Source of the DNA: a virus
Strand: one strand, 5' to 3'
DNA: 24,877 nt
IMG/VR virus record: IMGVR_UViG_3300022929_000189
Coordinates: 1-24,877 of that record
In this document: positions 21,059-24,877 of the stretch, piece after piece
Layout: every line of letters starts with the position of its first letter
Numbering within the stretch: position 1 is the first letter of the stretch
Notes under the pieces: generated by a model
The model's input: only the letters and a program-made list of their open reading frames with translations
The model's database searches: none
Told to the model about the DNA's origin: nothing
Made by a program: the position numbers and the translations under genes

Positions 21059-21334
21059 ATGAATACTACTAATACACATTTAAAACCAATAGCTACAAAC
21101 TGCGACACTTACAGCGGTCTGCAAAGATGCAATGAATTAGAAAAGATTATTAAACATGCTTACAAGGAATACCAATCCGAGATGATGGCGATGGGTAATG
21201 ATATTTACAGCGACAACAAGGAAAACATTATTAGATTAATCGAAAGACAGCAGGTGTATGGCGAATCAATAGCTGACCAATACATTGACGATATGATGGA
21301 TGAGCATATGAGACCAGACCAAGAATCTTTATGA
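21059..21334 (+). CDS. Early hypothetical protein, 91 aa
   Basis: I do not recognise it. After a polar N-terminus there is a helical, acidic chain (LQRCNELEKIIKHAYKEYQS, later ENIIRLIERQQVYGESIADQ and DDMMDEHMRPDQ). No TM helix or enzyme motif is visible. The ATG follows a purine-poor leader ending CCTAAA, without Shine-Dalgarno. Its TGA overlaps the next ATG (ATGA), so the two are likely translated together. Confidence 0.65.
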   Translation: MNTTNTHLKPIATNCDTYSGLQRCNELEKIIKHAYKEYQSEMMAMGNDIYSDNKENIIRLIERQQVYGESIADQYIDDMMDEHMRPDQESL

Positions 21335-21585
21335 CTGACAACCTAACCGACCCAGATTTCCTAGACATGAACGACCTCGACAACGACCACATTCGTGCTT
21401 TAATTGAGCATTACCTGTCCGTGCGAGAAAAGATGCCCGACAACTTAGCTGTCCGTGACCGGATTGAAGAGCTACAAGCGGAGCTGATTAACAGGACGCT
21501 GAAAGCGGACGCTGAGAGCGAAGCGAACAACCGATCTTCAACGATTGAGGGCGTTATCCGACAATCAACCGACAATCCGCTGTGA
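21331..21585 (+). CDS. Early hypothetical acidic helical protein, 84 aa
   Basis: It contains DLDNDHIRALIEHYLSVREK and RIEELQAELINRTLKADAES, typical of an amphipathic two-helix or coiled-coil protein. The short pattern (sxxxLxxLIxHYLxxR) is seen in small marine-phage proteins of unknown role. It starts within the stop of the previous gene. A 23-nt gap with a strong AAGGAG leads to the 24-aa peptide gene. Confidence 0.65.
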   Translation: MTDNLTDPDFLDMNDLDNDHIRALIEHYLSVREKMPDNLAVRDRIEELQAELINRTLKADAESEANNRSSTIEGVIRQSTDNPL

Positions 21586-21608
21586 CCTTAACCGAAGGAG
21601 AATATATT

Positions 21609-21683
21609 ATGAGTATGCTTGGATTATTTTGCCTGTCCGTTATCGGTCTTATCTTCCTAGCTTGGATGTATAATGACCTTTAA
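21609..21683 (+). CDS. 24-aa membrane peptide
   Basis: It codes for MSMLGLFCLSVIGLIFLAWM followed by YNDL: a single hydrophobic helix with almost no soluble part. It has the best ribosome binding site of the early block (GAAGGAG, about 9 nt before ATG) and its stop overlaps the start of the next gene. Such coupling makes chance unlikely. It could be a real micro-protein acting in the membrane, or a leader whose translation opens the next gene. Confidence 0.55.
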   Translation: MSMLGLFCLSVIGLIFLAWMYNDL

Positions 21684-21918
21684 GACTGGACTATTTAACC
21701 GAACCTCGTGGGTAATACCTGACGAGATCAAATACAATAAAGAACCAATGAACGGATACAATTACGACAACTGGTTAAACAGCAACAACCCATACGATGA
21801 AGCAGATGAAGAAGAGAGAGAAAGAGAGTACCATTTGGCAGAGATTAAAGGACTTACTGAAGAGGAGATCGAAGATTACCTGTTCGCAGAACGCATCGAT
21901 GACCCACGCAAACGCTGA
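21673..21918 (+). CDS. Early hypothetical charged protein, 81 aa
   Basis: I do not recognise it. N-terminus MTFKTGLFNRTSWVIPDEIK, then a Tyr/Asn-rich part (NGYNYDNWLNSNNPYDEA), then a strongly charged helix (DEEEREREYHLAEIKGLTEE). YNYDNWLNSNNPYDEADEEE resembles a short motif common in phage small proteins, but no function is known to me. It begins inside the 24-aa peptide gene by an 11-nt overlap and relies on that gene for translation. Confidence 0.6.
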   Translation: MTFKTGLFNRTSWVIPDEIKYNKEPMNGYNYDNWLNSNNPYDEADEEEREREYHLAEIKGLTEEEIEDYLFAERIDDPRKR

Positions 21919-21982
21919 CATTTTTTGGGAAGCGGAAGCGGATATCATAAGAGAGGAGTTACGAAGTGGAGGAAAGCTTTAG
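21899..21982 (+). CDS. 27-aa miniprotein
   Basis: It reads MTHANADIFWEAEADIIREE and then LRSGGKL. It overlaps the end of the previous gene by 20 nt and the start of the next by 17 nt, and so fills what would otherwise be a gap. The sequence is an amphipathic acidic helix. No clear Shine-Dalgarno sequence precedes it. It may be real or may be a chance frame; the tight fit with both neighbours is the main support. Confidence 0.4.
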   Translation: MTHANADIFWEAEADIIREELRSGGKL

Positions 21983-22184
21983 CGATTGGGGTGTGTGTGT
22001 CCGGCACGACATAGACTGGGGAAAGGTAGACCCGAAAGCGATACACGAGGGATACCAACTCTTCTGGAATAACACCGAGGTGAAACACTTTGAGCGGGAT
22101 GAGGAGGGCAATTTAGTAGCTGTCCGCACAGACATCCAACGGATGAAACCGAAGACGACCTTTGATAACTTCGAGAACCTATGA
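21966..22184 (+). CDS. Early hypothetical protein before RNA polymerase, 72 aa
   Basis: It starts with GTG after AGAGGAG, with good spacing. MEESFSDWGVCVRHDIDWGK and GYQLFWNNTEVKHFERDEEG suggest a small beta-rich soluble protein; Cys, His and Trp are frequent but in no known metal motif. Its TGA overlaps the ATG of RNA polymerase (ATGA), so polymerase synthesis probably depends on its translation. Function unknown. Confidence 0.65.
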   Translation: MEESFSDWGVCVRHDIDWGKVDPKAIHEGYQLFWNNTEVKHFERDEEGNLVAVRTDIQRMKPKTTFDNFENL

Positions 22185-24523
22185 GTAACGAACACATAGC
22201 TAAGATGCGGGCGTGGGGGAAGACTGCGTATCGTAACCGACAAGCGAAACTTAGAGCAGAGGGTGAATCAAGTAAGACTGCCAGTGCTAAACGGATAATG
22301 AATAATATGTGTCCGAAACTAGGTAAGAGGGTGGAAGACTTTATTGATTACTACAACACCACACAAGCTACGATGCCGTTGTTTCTTACTTATGTGTGTG
22401 ACCTATGTCCGTATGAAATAGCTGTTATTGGTATGCGTACATTTCTTAACAACTTAGATCGTTCGTTAAGCATAAGTGCTATGAGTTTTAAAATTGGTAA
22501 AGCATTTGAGAATGAGGCACGATGGCAACAAGCTTTGGAAACATTTCACCCGAACAAGATTGACCTGTTAAAGTTGGATGACCGTAGTAAAGCGATGAAG
22601 CTCAAGCAGTTCTACGATTACGAAAACATGGAGCAACGCTTTCAATTGTGGGAACACAAACATAAGACTGCATTAGGTGCGTGGGTACTCGAAGAAATCC
22701 GCTTGCACACCGGTTTGTGGGAAGTGGGATACCGTGACTTGATGGGGCGTGGGACGATTACTTACGAACGCATTGTCTTACCGACTGCTGAGTTTACAGA
22801 TTGGGTAAAGAGGTTCGATGAGTGGAAGGAAGGTTCTCGTACATTTTGTATGGCACTTGAAAAGAAACCTATTGATTGGCACTTGTTAATTGGTGGGGGG
22901 TATCCGATTGAAGACTTACCACCCTTTAACTTTATAACAGGTAAGCCAAGGCAGTGGTTTGAACCGCACGCAAAGTCGTACACTCACGCCATGTCCGCAG
23001 TGAATAAGTTACAACAAGTACCTTGGAAGGTTAACCACGATATGCTTGATGTTATTATTAAATGTTGGGAGATGAAGCGTGTGGTTGGTAACATCCCAGA
23101 GTTTGGCGAGATTGATGAGCAACCGAGGTACACTGGTGATTGTCCGCACGAGTTACGGGCTTGGAAGTTAAAACAAAAAGACATTAAGACATCCAATGTA
23201 GCTACGAAGAGTAAGCGTTACCTGACCTGCAAGATTATACACCTTGCTAAGTTATATAAGACATACGATAAGTTATATTTTCCACACCGTAGTGATTACC
23301 GAGGTAGATTGTACGCTATACCATTCTTTCTCCATCCGCAGGGCAGTGACTTAGCGAAGAGCTTACTTGACTTTCATAACGGTCAGCAAGTGGTTGATGA
23401 GGAAGACTTGGAGGCTGTACTTATACACGGTGCGAATACATTTGGTGTAAAGGGTACGAGAGCGGAGAGACTAGAGTGGGTAGGTAAGAGGCAGAACTTT
23501 ATATTGGAAGCTGCGGAGAATCCACACGGTGATGATTGGTGGACAGAAGCAAGTGATCCGTTCTCATTCTTACGCTTTTGTTTTGAGTTTAAGAAGTTTA
23601 AAGAAGAAGGATACGGGTACACAAGTTACTTACCTGTTCGTCAAGACTGTAGTAATAATGGTATGCAGATACTGAGTTTGTTACTACGGGACAAAGAGAC
23701 TGGGAGGATGTGTAACTTAGTAGAGGAGGACAGGGTAAACGACTTGTATCAAGAGTTAGCTGACCGTGTGTACAATGTACTCAAGAAGGATGGCGGAGCG
23801 ATTGCACGTGGGTGGATGCGTTATGGATTTAATCGTAAGATGGCAAAGCTTGCAATCATGAACCGACCTTACGGAGCTACGCACTATAACTATCTACAGG
23901 ATTTGTTTTATTCGATAGGTATTAATCATCCGTGGGAATCCACAGCCGAACAACTCACTGCTTGTATATGGTTGAGTAAGATTGTAAACAAGATAGCGGA
24001 TGAGATGAGTGAGCCAGTCAAGCGAGTGATGAGGTTCTTAAAAGACAGTGTCCGTGCTTTACCCTCCGATCAACCTGTTACATGGACAACACCTACTGGA
24101 TTCAAAGTTGTACAATCTTTTAGAGAGAAGAAGCAAGTATGGGTGGACAGTGTGTTTGATAATACATACATCCGATTAAAGACTGAGGATTTAAGTGACG
24201 AGTTAGATAAAAAGGGTCAGTGCAACGCCGTCACTGCTAACTTTATCCACAGCTTAGACGCTTGTATCGTACACCAAGTAGCTAATGAGGTTGACTTTGA
24301 CCTCGCTACTATACATGACTGCTTTGTGACCCACGCTTCCAATGTACGCAGAATGAATACAATTGTACGAGAGATGTACGCAAAGACTTTCACCGTTGAT
24401 CTCCTAGGCGAGTTCCGTGCGGAGCAAATCAACAACAACCCAGAAGCAGTACTGCCTGATGTGCCGGAACTTGGAGACTTAGATGTGTCCGCAGTTAAAC
24501 GCCAGCAGTATCTGTTATCTTAA
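22181..24523 (+). CDS. Phage DNA-directed RNA polymerase (single-subunit, T7 family)
   Basis: 780 aa (T7: 883; the shortening is mainly N-terminal). Catalytic signatures are all present. DYRGR is at 372-376 (T7 DxxGR). Motif A is D489-CSNN-G494-M-Q496, matching T7 D537...G542-x-Q544. Motif B is R552-x3-K556-x7-Y564-G565, matching R627/K631/Y639/G640. ANFIHSLDA lies before motif C, and motif C is H712-D713 in IHDCF (T7 H811/D812). The enzyme takes over transcription of middle and late genes from phage promoters. It is the last gene of the early cluster and is coupled to the preceding gene by ATGA. The C-terminus ends in a phage-typical DLDVSAVKRQQYLLS. A 23-nt gap with AACAACCAATAACAC follows. 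Confidence 0.97.
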   Translation: MSNEHIAKMRAWGKTAYRNRQAKLRAEGESSKTASAKRIMNNMCPKLGKRVEDFIDYYNTTQATMPLFLTYVCDLCPYEIAVIGMRTFLNNLDRSLSISAMSFKIGKAFENEARWQQALETFHPNKIDLLKLDDRSKAMKLKQFYDYENMEQRFQLWEHKHKTALGAWVLEEIRLHTGLWEVGYRDLMGRGTITYERIVLPTAEFTDWVKRFDEWKEGSRTFCMALEKKPIDWHLLIGGGYPIEDLPPFNFITGKPRQWFEPHAKSYTHAMSAVNKLQQVPWKVNHDMLDVIIKCWEMKRVVGNIPEFGEIDEQPRYTGDCPHELRAWKLKQKDIKTSNVATKSKRYLTCKIIHLAKLYKTYDKLYFPHRSDYRGRLYAIPFFLHPQGSDLAKSLLDFHNGQQVVDEEDLEAVLIHGANTFGVKGTRAERLEWVGKRQNFILEAAENPHGDDWWTEASDPFSFLRFCFEFKKFKEEGYGYTSYLPVRQDCSNNGMQILSLLLRDKETGRMCNLVEEDRVNDLYQELADRVYNVLKKDGGAIARGWMRYGFNRKMAKLAIMNRPYGATHYNYLQDLFYSIGINHPWESTAEQLTACIWLSKIVNKIADEMSEPVKRVMRFLKDSVRALPSDQPVTWTTPTGFKVVQSFREKKQVWVDSVFDNTYIRLKTEDLSDELDKKGQCNAVTANFIHSLDACIVHQVANEVDFDLATIHDCFVTHASNVRRMNTIVREMYAKTFTVDLLGEFRAEQINNNPEAVLPDVPELGDLDVSAVKRQQYLLS

Positions 24524-24546
24524 CAACCAATAACACACGAAGAGAA

Positions 24547-24877
24547 ATGGTAAAAGCACGTAAGAAACACGACATAATAAAAGCACAAGGCACTGCAAGA
24601 TACGCCCACTTGAATGAACCTAACAAACGGTTTGATGAGTACGGTGTATGGAGTTGTGATCTTGTTATCGACGAAGAAACAAAACAAGGAATCGTACAGA
24701 AGTTAAAGCCGATCTATGAGGCTGAGTTACGAGACATCATGGAAGCTAACCCCGGCAAGAAGATCGAGCAGAAGGGGTTACCTTTTACTGAGGTAGATGG
24801 CGGACACATGTTGAAAGCCAAGCTGAAAGCTGGAGGTAGAAGACGGGACGGTACAGAGTACGAGTTATCTATCGCTC
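24547..24877 (+). CDS. Single-stranded DNA-binding protein (T7 gp2.5-like), partial at the window edge
   Basis: 110 codons are visible and the frame is open to the edge. KAQGTARYAHLNEPNKRFDE then YGVWSCDLVIDEE is the start of the OB-fold seen in gp2.5-like SSBs of marine podoviruses (T7 gp2.5 has GTAEPYAYIAKPD...GVYKVDLTI). Later GGHMLKAKLKAGG fits the next strands. It coats single-stranded DNA and coordinates polymerase and helicase; the acidic C-terminal tail is outside the window. The ATG follows CGAAGAGAA. Position directly after RNA polymerase agrees with the start of the replication module. Confidence 0.75.
   Translation, partial: MVKARKKHDIIKAQGTARYAHLNEPNKRFDEYGVWSCDLVIDEETKQGIVQKLKPIYEAELRDIMEANPGKKIEQKGLPFTEVDGGHMLKAKLKAGGRRRDGTEYELSIA

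Noticed and set aside
20796-21062. 88-codon + frame overlapping the zinc-motif gene
   Set aside because: Its start is internal, it has no ribosome binding site, and the overlapping frame at 20753 is coupled to its neighbours and has the Cys/His motif.
21797-21898. Upstream extension of the 27-aa miniprotein
   Set aside because: The longer frame overlaps almost half of the 81-aa gene and adds Lys-rich, shadow-like sequence; only the part from 21899 fits the gene packing.
1-24877. CRISPR array, insertion sequence or ribosomal RNA
   Set aside because: No regularly spaced repeats of CRISPR length, no transposase, no rRNA-like segment seen.

Overview
The window is part of a lytic, T7-like podovirus genome (Autographiviridae type: it encodes its own single-subunit RNA polymerase and a T7-order tail and internal-virion module). 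It has about 40% G+C. Small companion proteins such as the 42-aa MPKGLYANI-type protein, the 78-aa DUF6321-like basic protein and the early protein with an HVNQH motif are of kinds I associate with marine phages (pelagiphages, cyanophages, roseophages), so an aquatic marine origin is likely. The bacterial host cannot be named from the sequence. All convincing genes are on the + strand.

Layout. (1) 1-11279, late virion block in T7 order: a possible gp11 tail end, then tail nozzle gp12, gp13-like, and the internal virion proteins gp14, gp15 and gp16 that form the ejectosome. (2) 11326-15501, host-recognition and lysis-side block: a T7 gp17-like fiber with a collar domain, a single-TM coiled-coil protein in the holin position, two very basic miniproteins, and four further small or fiber-like proteins. 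Two of these share the same N-terminal module, and one carries a five-fold 14-residue coiled-coil repeat. A strong intrinsic terminator closes the block at 15524-15559. (3) 15596-17498, small and large terminase, overlapping. (4) 17499-19127, two long non-coding stretches (about 580 and 600 nt) flanking two small overlapping genes. They are rich in short direct repeats and dyads and sit where T7 has its genome end, terminal repeat, right-end origin and early promoters. (5) 19128-22184, about 13 small early genes, mostly unrecognised and tightly packed. They include two tiny membrane proteins, an acidic Ocr-sized protein and a putative zinc-binding protein. (6) 22181-24523, RNA polymerase. (7) 24547-end, the start of a gp2.5-like single-stranded DNA-binding protein.

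Terminase is followed directly by the early region and RNA polymerase. The window therefore runs across the physical genome end, as expected from a circularised assembly or a concatemer of a phage with direct terminal repeats. Functionally, host RNA polymerase would read the early genes and make the phage polymerase. The phage polymerase then reads the replication genes (beyond the right edge) and the virion genes (left part of the window), and the terminase cuts concatemers in the repeat-rich region between TerL and the early genes.

I see no new multi-gene defence or anti-defence system that I could name with confidence. The most promising unexplained material is the repeat-rich junction (17499-19127), the overlapping gene pair inside it, and the early small-gene cluster.
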